Of a stretch of DNA of 11,480 bases, positions 1-7,651 are shown piece after piece; within the stretch, counting starts at the first letter, position 1; each line of letters opens with the position of its first letter. The notes under the pieces are model-generated. The model was not told the DNA's origin and did no database searches. It saw only the letters and a program-made list of their open reading frames with translations. Position numbers and translations under genes: made by a program. This DNA comes from CAZFBR01 sp035353495 [NCBI: uncultured bacterium] (lineage in GTDB: Bacteria > DAOPZR01): NCBI GenBank assembly GCA_964517215.1, contig CAZFBR010000114.1, forward strand, positions 1-11,480, in the 5' to 3' direction.

Positions 1-2465
1 CCGGCGACGTCATGATTAATCAGGGCCCGAATATGGACGGGACCGCCGGCAACCCCATCCCGCTGGACGCTGCGCCCGGGTTAATGCCCGGCGATATCAT
101 GGTGAACATGGGGCCGGACAGCGCGGGCCAGGTGATTCGCGACGGCGTGGTGATTCAGGGTGCGGGCCGGGGCGTGCCGCCGCAGCTGGTGCCGCCGCCG
201 GGGGCGCAGGCCGGCGATATCATGGTGAACATGGGCCCGGACAGTGCGGGCCAAGTCATTCGCGGCGGGGTGGTGATTGCCGGCGAGGGTGCGGGCGTGG
301 CGGTTCGGCCCGATGCCGCCGGCATTATTGATCGGGGCAGGACCGGACTTGGTGATGCGCCGGCAGCCATACACGAGGGGCTGGGGAGTATGCCCGACGT
401 TGGGTTGGGCAGCCACCTGTCAGCCGCCGGCGGCGCTGCGGCGCATGCCGGTATGGGATACATGCCCGGTGCAGGGAGTCATCTTGCCGCGGCAGGTGCG
501 GGCAGTGTCAAGCCCGGCATGGGACTGGGCGGCGTGCTTGGTCAGGTGACGGGCATTAGCCCGACAGTGACCGGACTGGGGACCGGCCATCTGCCCACCA
601 TGGCGCAGGTGATGATGACGGCCGGAGTGCGGGCGGGTCAGTTGGCCAATCTCGCCGGTCTTGGCCAGATTGCCGCCCAAGGCAAGCAGGGCCTCATGCA
701 GGCGGCGGCGCAGTCGATGATCCGGCGCCGGCCGCGCGGTCCGAAGCCCGGCTGGGGTAATGAGCCGTACCGGCCACCGCTGGAGCCGCGGGCGCCGGTG
801 CCGGAACCGCCGGAATACTGGACCGGCGGCTACAGCGGCGGCGGCTGGCATGACATGATTCCCGGTTATATCGGCGCGGTAATCGGTGCGGCGGGCGGCA
901 TCGGCCTTGGCGGCGGCATTTACTACGGCGATATGTGGGCGGAATACCATCCCATCCGGGTAATGACCCATCCGTCGCGCTCGGAGGATGCATCCTGCTT
1001 CAAGATGGATTCCGATTTTGCGGTGCAGAATGTTGCGGCGGGCGGAACCATGTCCCCGGCGGCGGGGGTCGGGGTGGCGGTGAGCGGGGCCACCGGCCCG
1101 GCGGGGGGGACTACTGCAGGCGGGAGCGGCACGGGGAGCGGGAGCAGCGCACCAGCCACCCCAGCGGGCGGCAGTGATGAAGAGCCGCTGCCGGGTGCGG
1201 ACGGTACGGTGCTGGGCATTATCAAGGGTGCGGGCGCCGAATCACTGGAGGGCCAGAAGGCGGCGGCGCAGCAGGAGATCAACGACCTCATCAGGAACCA
1301 GGGCTATGACCCCGACAACCCTAATGCCGGCCAGCAGATTGCCAATGCGCATCAGGACGCGCTGACGCAGGAGCATATCGCGCGCAACAATTATCAGGAC
1401 GCGGTCAATAACGAGGGGCGGCTGCAGAGCGAATACTGGAACAGCGGCGACCCCGAGATCAAGGCGCAGCTCGATGCGGCGCATCAGGCGACGCTGCAGG
1501 CGCAGGGCGACCTGAACAGCGCCCGCGATGCGCGGCAGAACCTGTCGGACCAGATGGCCGACCAGCGCGGCGCCCGGGAGCATCTCAACGACATCAACGG
1601 CCGCATCGAGAAGCTGAACAGCATCGCCGACAAGGCGAATATGCTGCTCGATTTCGTCAACCTGATGAACAACGACGGCATGTCGGCGGCGGAGGCGACG
1701 TTCACCTCGTATTTCGGCAATACCGCCGCCAATGCCGCCACCGCCAATATCGGCACCGCGGACTTCGCCGCGGGCGTATTCTTCCCGCAATCGCTGCAGG
1801 GCTATGTGCCCGGCAATGTGGTCAAGGACAGCGTCAAGGCGGGGACCAATGCGATCAAGGCGCTGTCGTCGTTTGCAGGGGGCGATGAGGAAGCCATCAA
1901 CCAGTTCGGGCAGAGCGCGCTGAACGGACAGCAGGGCGTGGTCGGGCAGGGTTATGCGGAACTGGCGGGCATTGCCGGCACCATGTGGGACGACCCGCTG
2001 TCGGCGCTGGGCGATTTCGGACAGGGGGTAAAGGAAATCTGGAATGCTGGCCCGCTGTCGCTGGCGGGGGACGCCATCAACAATTTCGCCGGCAACTGCC
2101 TTGCGGGCAAGGAAGGCCCGATGGCGCAGACCATGGCGGAAGTGGCCAACGCCGCCGGCGATCTGACGGTCAATCCCGGCGAGAAGATCCAGCAGATCGG
2201 CAATGATGTCAATACCATCATGCAGCACGGCCAGCCCAGCGATATCATCTTCGGCGACGAGGGCTCGCAGCGCGCGACGCAGATCCTCGGGCCGATCGGC
2301 CAGGGCTACGCCGAGCTCGGGCAGCTGGGCGGCGAGATTGTCGAGAATCCCGGCGGCTTTATCCGGGACGTCAAGGACACCACGGGCTACGTCGCCGGCG
2401 AGGCGTGGCAGGGCGTCAAGGACGGCGCCAGCGGTTTGTATAACTGGGGAAAGAGCTGGTTCTGA
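1..2465 (+). CDS. Large repetitive Gly/Ala-rich protein of unknown function, 5' end outside window
   Basis: I do not recognise this protein. The frame is open to the left edge: the codons before the first ATG (position 12) read G-D-V and continue into MINQGP, a copy of the GD(I/V)M(V/I)NxGP repeat that recurs at 90 and 213, so the true start is upstream. Counting residues from the ATG at 12, the layout is: repeats (1-90); Gly/Ala/Met-rich low-complexity region (90-235); basic and Pro-rich stretch (236-272); Gly-rich hydrophobic segment that may enter or cross a membrane (about 282-310); Gly/Ser/Thr linker (about 340-390); long Gln/Ala/Asp/Asn-rich helical, probably coiled-coil region (about 398-560); and a C-terminal triple repeat with GQGYAEL-type starts at 645, 705 and 763, ending in a Trp-rich tail. 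There is no catalytic motif that I can see. It overlaps the next gene by one base (TGATG), so it heads or sits within a coupled operon. A structural, surface or secreted role is possible but only inferred. Confidence 0.8.
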   Translation, partial: GDVMINQGPNMDGTAGNPIPLDAAPGLMPGDIMVNMGPDSAGQVIRDGVVIQGAGRGVPPQLVPPPGAQAGDIMVNMGPDSAGQVIRGGVVIAGEGAGVAVRPDAAGIIDRGRTGLGDAPAAIHEGLGSMPDVGLGSHLSAAGGAAAHAGMGYMPGAGSHLAAAGAGSVKPGMGLGGVLGQVTGISPTVTGLGTGHLPTMAQVMMTAGVRAGQLANLAGLGQIAAQGKQGLMQAAAQSMIRRRPRGPKPGWGNEPYRPPLEPRAPVPEPPEYWTGGYSGGGWHDMIPGYIGAVIGAAGGIGLGGGIYYGDMWAEYHPIRVMTHPSRSEDASCFKMDSDFAVQNVAAGGTMSPAAGVGVAVSGATGPAGGTTAGGSGTGSGSSAPATPAGGSDEEPLPGADGTVLGIIKGAGAESLEGQKAAAQQEINDLIRNQGYDPDNPNAGQQIANAHQDALTQEHIARNNYQDAVNNEGRLQSEYWNSGDPEIKAQLDAAHQATLQAQGDLNSARDARQNLSDQMADQRGAREHLNDINGRIEKLNSIADKANMLLDFVNLMNNDGMSAAEATFTSYFGNTAANAATANIGTADFAAGVFFPQSLQGYVPGNVVKDSVKAGTNAIKALSSFAGGDEEAINQFGQSALNGQQGVVGQGYAELAGIAGTMWDDPLSALGDFGQGVKEIWNAGPLSLAGDAINNFAGNCLAGKEGPMAQTMAEVANAAGDLTVNPGEKIQQIGNDVNTIMQHGQPSDIIFGDEGSQRATQILGPIGQGYAELGQLGGEIVENPGGFIRDVKDTTGYVAGEAWQGVKDGASGLYNWGKSWF
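90..278 (+). repeat. Coding repeat, 66-bp unit at 90-155 and 213-278
   Basis: Two 22-codon units begin with GDIMVNMGPDSAGQVIR and start 123 bases (41 codons) apart. By eye they match at 60 of 66 bases, and only one of the six differences changes an amino acid (Asp to Gly). A diverged third copy (GDVMINQGP) begins at base 3, 87 bases before the first full unit. The repeats probably continue to the left of the window. Confidence 0.85.
1944..2420 (+). repeat. C-terminal protein repeat of about 59 residues, three copies
   Basis: Within the large protein, three diverged segments start at residues 645 (GQGYAELAGIAG), 705 (AQTMAEVANAAG) and 763 (GQGYAELGQLGG). They share the pattern (G/A)Qx(Y/M)AE(L/V)xxxxG, then a (D/N)P step five to six residues later, then an amphipathic helix with a V near its end. 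The spacings are 60 and 58 residues. The repeat is clear only at the protein level, which suggests an old helical repeat domain. Confidence 0.6.
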
Positions 2466-2926
2466 TGGCAACGAAACCAAAAAAGGCGCGCGCTGCGGTG
2501 GTGCTGACGCTTACCGAGCCGGAAATCTGGGCGGTGATCCGCGCACATCAATTCACGGTGGTCCCGGCCTCCCCGTTTGCGCTCATGGCGCAGTCGGCGG
2601 GGACGCTGGACCAGCTAATCGCCGCCGGGCGGCAGGGGCTGAAGGCGCATCAGCTTATCGACGATGAACGCATCAATTACGCGCTGGCGGCGGCGGTGCG
2701 GGTGTTATGCCGGCCGCAGGAGTGCATCTCGCTGGTTGAGCGCGGGGCGCTGGGCACGCTGATGCGCGCGTTCTACGGGGCCAATGAGCTGTTCATCGGG
2801 CACACCCCGCTGGTCGGGTCGCATACCCTGACGTTTCCGTACACGCGGGGGCAGCTGATCGGGATTGCGGCAACGACCATCGGCCTGGAACCGCCGGCGG
2901 AGAACAGGAGCGTGCGTCGTGGGTGA
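2465..2926 (+). CDS. Small soluble protein of unknown function (153 aa)
   Basis: The product is unrecognised. It has a short basic N-terminus (TKPKKARAA), no signal peptide and no membrane segment. A helix-rich part (about 16-90, including LTLTEPEIWAVIR and ALAAAVRVLCRPQ) is followed by a more strand-like part (about 92-145) and a charged tail. Its ATG shares a base with the stop codon of the large repetitive gene (TGATG), so translation is coupled. The following gene starts inside its last codons. The overall layout, with 'L-T-E-x-E' near the start, helices ending in 'L...RP', then strands, loosely recalls EspG-type chaperones of type VII secretion. That is an impression only, with no diagnostic residue. 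The tight coupling suggests it acts with its two neighbours, perhaps as a chaperone or adaptor for one of them. The reading frame itself is secure. Confidence 0.8.
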   Translation: MATKPKKARAAVVLTLTEPEIWAVIRAHQFTVVPASPFALMAQSAGTLDQLIAAGRQGLKAHQLIDDERINYALAAAVRVLCRPQECISLVERGALGTLMRAFYGANELFIGHTPLVGSHTLTFPYTRGQLIGIAATTIGLEPPAENRSVRRG

Positions 2927-3992
2927 TATTGTTGCCTTAGGGGCCGGCGCCATTTCCTTCGTCGCCTTTGCGGTACTGCGCGGAGTGTTCTCGCTGCTCA
3001 CCATGGCGGCGGCGATGTATATCTGGAAGCGGATTGCCCGCTGCCGCGGGACGCAGGTGGTGCGGCCCGCTACGCTGCTCTACTTCCCGGTGGTGGCGGT
3101 GGTTTTGCTGCTGGCGTTTGCCGCAGTGGATGGCATTCGCCTGCTGCTGTCGATCAGTGCGTCAATGGTGGTCGGTGCGGTGGTGGTGGCAATGGTGGTC
3201 GTTCCCGGCGGGCTGCTGGCGGGATTTATGACGGGCGCCATGACGCACATGTACCAGACGCGCTGGGGCCGGGTGATGATGAAATCGTCGGGCAATTACC
3301 TTGTCTTCTGGTTCGCCATGACCATCGTTGCGGTCTTTTTCCTTATTCTCCCCTATGGCTGGCTGGCTATCCCGACGGCGGGCCTGATGGTCTTCGCCAC
3401 CTTGCAGCTGCTGGTTGCGCATGTCGTGCTCTATGCCCGGTACAAGCAGCTCCAGCACAAGGCGGTCGCTGCCGTGCCCGGGCCGGCTATCAATCTGAGT
3501 TTTGATGCGCGGGGTGCGGCGGTGGTTTCCTGCGGGATGGAGTTGTGGGCGAAGAATGGTGGCGCGGCGGTGTCGGCGGCGGCGTTTGCGGCGGCGTTTG
3601 CGCAGGGTGGCCGTCTGACCGGCGATTATGCGCTGGCGACATTGCCGACGGTGCAACTGGCGTGGAAGGAATTGGCGGGTAGCCCGGAACTGTTGCAGGC
3701 GACGCTGCAGACGCTGATAACGCAGGGCGTGCTGCAGGCGAACGGCGCGCCTGGCGAACAGCTGGCGCGGCTGCTGCGGATGGGGGTGCTTGCCCGGACC
3801 ATCACGCTCGGGCATACGCGGTTCAGTGCCGACGGGAAGGCCAGCGAACGTCAGCAGCATGCGGTGCTGGCGCAGACCGGCGGCACCAACCTGCTCTTTA
3901 CCGGCGATCGCAATGTGTTTGCCATCCGCGAAGTGCAGGCGATGGAAATGCTCAACCTGCTGGCGCAACTCTGGACGCCCGCCGGCGTGTAG
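2919..3992 (+). CDS. Polytopic membrane protein with soluble C-terminal domain, function unknown (357 aa)
   Basis: I choose the GTG at 2919 as the start: AGGAG lies at 2906-2910, eight bases upstream, and the protein then begins MGDIVALGAG and runs straight into a hydrophobic helix. An ATG at 2865 would add 18 Arg-rich residues with no comparable ribosome binding site. It overlaps the previous gene by 8 bases. Residues about 5-36, 50-69, 72-105, 127-146 and 148-170 are hydrophobic, giving five or six membrane helices. Between helices 3 and 4 is a polar turn (QTRWGRVMMKSSGNYLVFW) that resembles CcdC/DUF1453-type membrane proteins, which I infer only weakly. The last 170 residues are soluble and Ala/Leu/Gln-rich, with the segment QTGGTNLLFTGDRNVFAIR near the end. 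Since it is the only clear polytopic membrane protein of the three, it may anchor the products of the upstream genes. No catalytic motif is visible. Confidence 0.8.
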   Translation: MGDIVALGAGAISFVAFAVLRGVFSLLTMAAAMYIWKRIARCRGTQVVRPATLLYFPVVAVVLLLAFAAVDGIRLLLSISASMVVGAVVVAMVVVPGGLLAGFMTGAMTHMYQTRWGRVMMKSSGNYLVFWFAMTIVAVFFLILPYGWLAIPTAGLMVFATLQLLVAHVVLYARYKQLQHKAVAAVPGPAINLSFDARGAAVVSCGMELWAKNGGAAVSAAAFAAAFAQGGRLTGDYALATLPTVQLAWKELAGSPELLQATLQTLITQGVLQANGAPGEQLARLLRMGVLARTITLGHTRFSADGKASERQQHAVLAQTGGTNLLFTGDRNVFAIREVQAMEMLNLLAQLWTPAGV

Positions 3993-4012
3993 CCGGCAGC
4001 ATCCGGCGTTTT
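3992..4012 (+). terminator. Possible rho-independent terminator after the three-gene operon
   Basis: A 5-bp GC stem (GCCGG at 3992-3996 with CCGGC at 4003-4007, loop CAGCAT) is followed by G and four Ts (4009-4012). It starts at the last base of the stop codon. The stem is short and the T tract is weak, so this is only plausible. Confidence 0.35.
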
Positions 4013-4054
4013 CCGCCGCTATTTATCTCGCAACAAAGCAGCACGCATACGGGA

Positions 4055-4085
4055 TGAAATAGAGTATACTGTCCCTTCTATTTCA
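4055..4085. terminator. AT-rich hairpin between convergent genes, possible bidirectional terminator
   Basis: TGAAATAGA (4055-4063) pairs perfectly with TCTATTTCA (4077-4085), a 9-bp stem with a 13-base loop. It lies between two converging genes and ends one base before the stop codon of the GAF-GGDEF gene (4087-4089, minus strand). The 3' arm is T-rich in both reading directions, although no long T tract follows. It is strikingly AT-rich against its surroundings. The loop holds the palindrome TATA within AGTATACT (4063-4070). Confidence 0.45.
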
Positions 4086-4086
4086 A

Positions 4087-5070
4087 TCAGGCGTGGTAGT
4101 GGAGCTGGCCTTTGCCCTTGCGCTTGGCCTCGGCGAGCGCGATCTGGACGTTCTGCAGAAAGTCGCAGAACGGCACGCCGTGCTGACGCGTGGTCAATCC
4201 GATGGACGCGCTGGTGGCGAGGTCGTGCTCGGTGTACTGCCCGCGCTTGAGCCGGTCGCGGAAGCGGCGGAAGACAATATCCGCACCCTTGCGGTCGGTG
4301 TTGGGCAGGTAAATGATGAACTCGTCAATGCCGAAATGGGCAATGACATCGACGCCGCGCGTGCATTGGCGCAGTTCGCTGATGACGGCGCAGCAGAGCT
4401 GCAGCCCCGCGGCGGGGCCGTGCTCGCGCAGCACCTCCTTGTAATTGTCGATATCAATCAGCGCCAGCGCCATCGGCTCCTGATAGCGCATGGATTTGTC
4501 GAACTCCGCGCGCAGCAGCTGCTGGAAATGGTCGTAGTAGAGCAGGCCGGTGTCGGCGTTGACCTGGCGCAGTTCGCCCAGCAGCTCCCGGTTGCGCTCC
4601 TTGTCCAGGGCCAGCATGGCGAGATCGGCAAGGGCGCGCACGAAGGCGCGTTTCTCATCGTCGATATCGACGCCTTCCGGGAAATAGACGGCAAGAAAAC
4701 CAAACGCGCGGCCGGCGGAGGCGATGCGGGCGAGGAAGGCGGCGCCATAGGGCTGCTCGATGAGCAGCTCCTTGTAGCCCGCCGGGTCGTCTTTGCGGGT
4801 GACGGTCAGCGAGTCGGTCTCAAGAAAAATGCGGCCGATAACTCCGGTACCGACCCCGCGGACGAATTCGCGCCGCGCGGTTTCCGACAATTCCACCGAA
4901 CTGATGATGCGCAGGGTGTCGGTCTTGCGGTCCTTGACCGCAACGAAGGCCATATCCGCGCCGATGGCCTTGCGCACCGCATACAAAATGGCATGCAGCG
5001 AGTCGCGGGCGGTGTCCTGATTGGCGATCTTGTTGATGGCGGTGCAGAGCAGGTGATGGCAGGTTGTCAT
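4087..5070 (-). CDS. GAF domain plus degenerate GGDEF domain protein, likely c-di-GMP receptor (327 aa)
   Basis: Residues about 15-155 form a GAF-type sensor domain (LHAILYAVRKAIGADMAFVA, then GVGTGVIGRIFLE and FGFLAVYFPEG). A linker helix leads to a GGDEF domain (about 170-327). The signature reads GIDEF (247-251) instead of GGDEF. Compared with PleD, the metal-binding Asp is kept (D206 in IDIDNYK), but the guanine-contacting Asn and Asp positions are Leu214 and Leu223, and the GH motif is GP. Diguanylate cyclase activity is therefore unlikely. The inhibitory-site RxxD is intact as RGVD (238-241), exactly five residues before GIDEF, so cyclic-di-GMP binding is plausible, as in the GAF plus degenerate-GGDEF protein PelD. 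There is no membrane segment, so the protein is cytosolic. It is a single gene with its own promoter and GAGGAGG (5076-5082) five bases before the ATG. It lies 75 bases after the last gene of the ATPase operon, on the same strand. Confidence 0.88.
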   Translation of the reverse strand: MTTCHHLLCTAINKIANQDTARDSLHAILYAVRKAIGADMAFVAVKDRKTDTLRIISSVELSETARREFVRGVGTGVIGRIFLETDSLTVTRKDDPAGYKELLIEQPYGAAFLARIASAGRAFGFLAVYFPEGVDIDDEKRAFVRALADLAMLALDKERNRELLGELRQVNADTGLLYYDHFQQLLRAEFDKSMRYQEPMALALIDIDNYKEVLREHGPAAGLQLCCAVISELRQCTRGVDVIAHFGIDEFIIYLPNTDRKGADIVFRRFRDRLKRGQYTEHDLATSASIGLTTRQHGVPFCDFLQNVQIALAEAKRKGKGQLHYHA

Positions 5071-5099
5071 AACGGCCTCCTCAAGGGCTGCCTGCTACA

Positions 5100-5127
5100 A
5101 TTATAGCACACCGTGACGGGAAAGCAA
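5100..5127 (-). promoter_or_regulatory. Sigma-70 type extended -10 promoter for the GAF-GGDEF gene
   Basis: On the minus strand a perfect TATAAT (5105 to 5100) is preceded by TGC (5108 to 5106), the extended -10 motif. A weak -35, TTGCTT (5127 to 5122), stands 16 bases upstream. The start codon is about 30 bases downstream of the -10. A perfect -10 in such GC-rich DNA is unlikely by chance. Confidence 0.7.
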
Positions 5128-5148
5128 GACCAATCATGAAACCCGTCA
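5114..5148 (-). other. Inverted repeat at the end of the ATPase operon
   Basis: TGACGGG (5148 to 5142, beginning with the atpG stop codon) pairs with CCCGTCA (5120 to 5114) across a 21-base loop. No T tract follows, so it is at best a weak terminator or an RNA-stabilising stem. The second arm lies inside the promoter spacer of the GAF-GGDEF gene. Confidence 0.3.
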
Positions 5149-6105
5149 TCCCGCCGGTGCCGCCGCCAGCGCTTCGCTACCGGCGACGATATCGAGCAAT
5201 TCATCGGTGATGGCCGCCTGACGCATGCGGTGAAACTGCCGGCGCAGCTCGCGGCCATGCTCCGTGATGTTCTTTTCCGCCCGCTGCATGGCGGCGAGCC
5301 GGGCGGCGTGCTCGCTGGCCAGCGACTGCGCGCAGGCGCGATAGAGCCGGGTGAACAGGTGTTCGCGGGTAAGGGCTGCCAGCAATTGTTCCGGGTCCAT
5401 GCGAATAACGGGGAGCGAGCGCGACGGCCATGGGCGGGCGGCCAGCTCGCGGAGCCAGTCCGGATCGACCGGCAGATAGCGGACGGTCTGCGGTTGACTG
5501 GCATTGCCCGGCTGATATGCATGATGGCAGAGGAAGATGCGGTCGACCTTGCGGCGGGTATGCCAGTCGTCGAGCAGGAGGAGCAGCTCCTGTACCAGCG
5601 GGGTGATCCCGGCGCGGGTGGCGGGGAGCGGAATGCTTTCCTGCGGCGGCCAGCCGGCGGCGGCGCAGCAGTCGGCGGCCCGCGCCCCGACAGCAATGAG
5701 CAGGCATTGCCCGGCGGGAATACCGTCGGCGGCGAGCGCGGTCCGGGCGTGCGCGGCGATTTGGCGATTCAACTGGCCGCACAGGCCCTGGTCGGAGCCA
5801 AAGACCACGGCGGCGCAGCGCCCGGGTGCGGCGGCACCATCGCCGGCCGGCGGCACGGGAAAGGCGACGGCGGCCGGCGGCGCCGGAAGGCCGGCGTTGT
5901 CCGGCGGGGGCGGTTGCTGGTTGCCGAGCAGGGGCAACACCACCTGAAAACCCTGCTCGATGGTTGTGCAATATTCGTCCAAGGCGATGACCGCCTGCTG
6001 ATAGTGGCGGATATTGACCGCAGCGAGCACTTTCATCGTGCGCACCACGGCGAGCAGTTCATCGGCATTCCTCACCCGGCGGCGGAGCTGCTCAAACGCC
6101 GGCAT
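5146..6105 (-). CDS. atpG: N-ATPase F1 subunit gamma (AtpG)
   Basis: This is the central rotor shaft of F1, which couples c-ring rotation to catalysis in the alpha3beta3 hexamer. The N-terminal helix ([20 protein letters not shown]) and the motif [12 protein letters not shown] (residues 102-113) are typical of gamma. The C-terminal helix ([20 protein letters not shown], then [12 protein letters not shown]) closes the coiled coil. I choose the ATG at 6105 because GGAG lies nine bases upstream. An ATG at 6123 would add MPERPR but has no good ribosome binding site. Either start overlaps the end of atpA (by 14 or 32 bases), as expected for a coupled operon. Oddity: a Pro/Ala-rich insertion (about residues 63-94) separates the N-terminal helix from the Rossmann-like domain. 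The product is about 319 residues. It is the last gene of the operon, as in other N-ATPases. Confidence 0.93.
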   Translation of the reverse strand: MPAFEQLRRRVRNADELLAVVRTMKVLAAVNIRHYQQAVIALDEYCTTIEQGFQVVLPLLGNQQPPPPDNAGLPAPPAAVAFPVPPAGDGAAAPGRCAAVVFGSDQGLCGQLNRQIAAHARTALAADGIPAGQCLLIAVGARAADCCAAAGWPPQESIPLPATRAGITPLVQELLLLLDDWHTRRKVDRIFLCHHAYQPGNASQPQTVRYLPVDPDWLRELAARPWPSRSLPVIRMDPEQLLAALTREHLFTRLYRACAQSLASEHAARLAAMQRAEKNITEHGRELRRQFHRMRQAAITDELLDIVAGSEALAAAPAG

Positions 6106-7651
6106 GCGCGGACGCTCCGGCATATTCGGCGGCAGCGGCGGTCAGTGTCGTCAGCAGGGACTGGCGCAGATCGCCGGTCAGCGGTTCGCCGCCATTCAGC
6201 CGGGCCGCGAGTCCGGCAGTATCGCCGGCCAGCGACCGGCGCAGCGCCGCGGCGGCGGCGCCGATTGCTTCCACCGGCACGCAGTCGAGCATGCCGGTGG
6301 TGAGCGCGAGCAGGATGGCGACCTGTTCTATGACGGTTAACGGCTGATGCTGGTCCTGCTTGAGCACCTCGCGCACGCGCCAGCCGCGTTCGAGGGTGCG
6401 CCGGGTGGCGGGATCGAGGCGGGTGGCGAAACGGGAAAAGACCTCCAGTTCCTCGAACTGGGCATAGGCGAGCCGCAGCTCGCCCGCCACCGCGCGGTAG
6501 GCGGGGAGCTGGGCCTTCCCCCCGACGCGCGAAACTGACTTGCCCACGTCGATGGCGGGGAGCATGCCGCGATTGAAGAGCACCGGCGACAGGCAGAGCT
6601 GGCCGTCGGTGATGGAGATGAGATTGGTCGGGATATAGGCGGCGATATCCTGCGCTTCGGTTTCGGCGATGGGGAGCGCGGTGAGCGAGCCGCCGCCCCG
6701 CTCCGGGCGCAGGTGTGTGGCGCGCTCCAGCAGGCGCGAATGGATGTAGAAAATGTCGCCGGGAAAGGCCTCACGGCCCGGCGGGCGGCGCAGCAGGAGC
6801 GACAGTTCGCGGTACGCGCGCGCATGGCAGGTAAGGTCGTCGTAGACGATGAGCACATCATGGCCACGGGCCATGAAATATTCGGCCATGGCCGTGGCGG
6901 CGTAGGGAGCGGCGTACTGCAGCCCCGGCGGGTCCTCGCCCGTGCTGGCGACGATGATACAGTTGCCCATGACGCCGTGTTCCGTCAGGGTGGCGACCAC
7001 GCGGGCGATGTCGGCGCCCTTGCGCCCGATGGCGCAGTAGACGGCAAGGACGCCGGTGTCGCGCTGGTTGATGATGGTGTCGAGGGCGATGGCGGTTTTG
7101 CCGGTCTGCCGGTCGCCGAGGATGAGCTCGCGCTGCCCGCGCCCGATGGGGATGAGCGCATCGATGACCTGGATCCCGGTCTGCAGCGGGGTGGTGACGG
7201 GGAGGCGGTCCATGATCGGCGGGGCGGGTCCGTCGGCGGGGCGGCGCTCCGGGCAGCGGAGCTCGCCCTTGCCGTCGCGCGGGCGGCCGAGCGCATCCAC
7301 CACGCGGCCGAGCAGCGCCGTGCCGACCGGGACGTCAAGCACGCGCCCGGTGCGCCGCACGTCGCTGCCGACCTGCAGCTGCTCACCGGGATCGAGCAGG
7401 ACGACACCGATATGGTCCGGTTCGAGGGAGAGCGCCAGCCCCATGATCCCGCCCGCGCAGCAGACCAGTTCTTCCGCCTGCACCCCCGGCAGGCCGCTGA
7501 CCCGGGCGATATCGCGACCGACGTAGGTGACGGTGCCCAGTTCCTCCGGGTGCAGCACGGCGGCATGCCGTGCGATGGTGTCGGCCATGACCCGGAAGGT
7601 GCTGTCGAGCGTGTCCTGATCGCAGCCGGGGACGGATCTGGTGCGGTTCAT
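6092..7651 (-). CDS. atpA: N-ATPase F1 subunit alpha (AtpA)
   Basis: This is the non-catalytic nucleotide-binding subunit of the F1 hexamer (519 residues, normal length). It carries the P-loop GDRQTGKT (179-186) and SVSRVGG (372-378), whose Arg375 is the arginine finger that reaches into the neighbouring catalytic site on beta. The order of segments is the N-terminal beta-barrel (about 30-105), the nucleotide-binding core (about 150-390) and the C-terminal helical domain (about 390-519). The N-terminus is short and diverged compared with ordinary F-type alpha, which normally binds delta. That fits an operon without atpH. The ATG overlaps the atpF stop codon (ATGA), and the 3' end overlaps atpG. 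Identification rests on motif content and operon position. The assignment to the N-type rather than the standard F-type comes from the gene order. Confidence 0.96.
   Translation of the reverse strand: MNRTRSVPGCDQDTLDSTFRVMADTIARHAAVLHPEELGTVTYVGRDIARVSGLPGVQAEELVCCAGGIMGLALSLEPDHIGVVLLDPGEQLQVGSDVRRTGRVLDVPVGTALLGRVVDALGRPRDGKGELRCPERRPADGPAPPIMDRLPVTTPLQTGIQVIDALIPIGRGQRELILGDRQTGKTAIALDTIINQRDTGVLAVYCAIGRKGADIARVVATLTEHGVMGNCIIVASTGEDPPGLQYAAPYAATAMAEYFMARGHDVLIVYDDLTCHARAYRELSLLLRRPPGREAFPGDIFYIHSRLLERATHLRPERGGGSLTALPIAETEAQDIAAYIPTNLISITDGQLCLSPVLFNRGMLPAIDVGKSVSRVGGKAQLPAYRAVAGELRLAYAQFEELEVFSRFATRLDPATRRTLERGWRVREVLKQDQHQPLTVIEQVAILLALTTGMLDCVPVEAIGAAAAALRRSLAGDTAGLAARLNGGEPLTGDLRQSLLTTLTAAAAEYAGASAHAGV

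Noticed and set aside
12-14. ATG at 12 as the true start of the large repetitive gene
   Set aside because: The codons before it continue the repeat motif (GDV-MINQGP), and no ribosome binding site precedes it in the visible bases.
1-2465. Large repetitive protein as a phage tape-measure or polymorphic toxin
   Set aside because: There are no phage neighbours, no recognisable toxin domain and no immunity gene with known features, so I leave its function open.
1242-2480. Long minus-strand open frame (412 codons) opposite the large repetitive gene
   Set aside because: Its translation is Arg/Leu/Ala-rich without motifs. It mirrors a coding strand with strong codon structure and has no ribosome binding site. 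High G+C makes such antisense frames common.
4066-4071. TATACT as a plus-strand -10 promoter box in the convergent spacer
   Set aside because: There is no -35 at a proper distance and no plus-strand gene follows; the hairpin explains the AT-rich bases better.
4093-5106. Plus-strand open frame (337 codons) opposite the GAF-GGDEF gene
   Set aside because: The minus strand carries the recognisable domains, promoter and ribosome binding site; this frame is a shadow.
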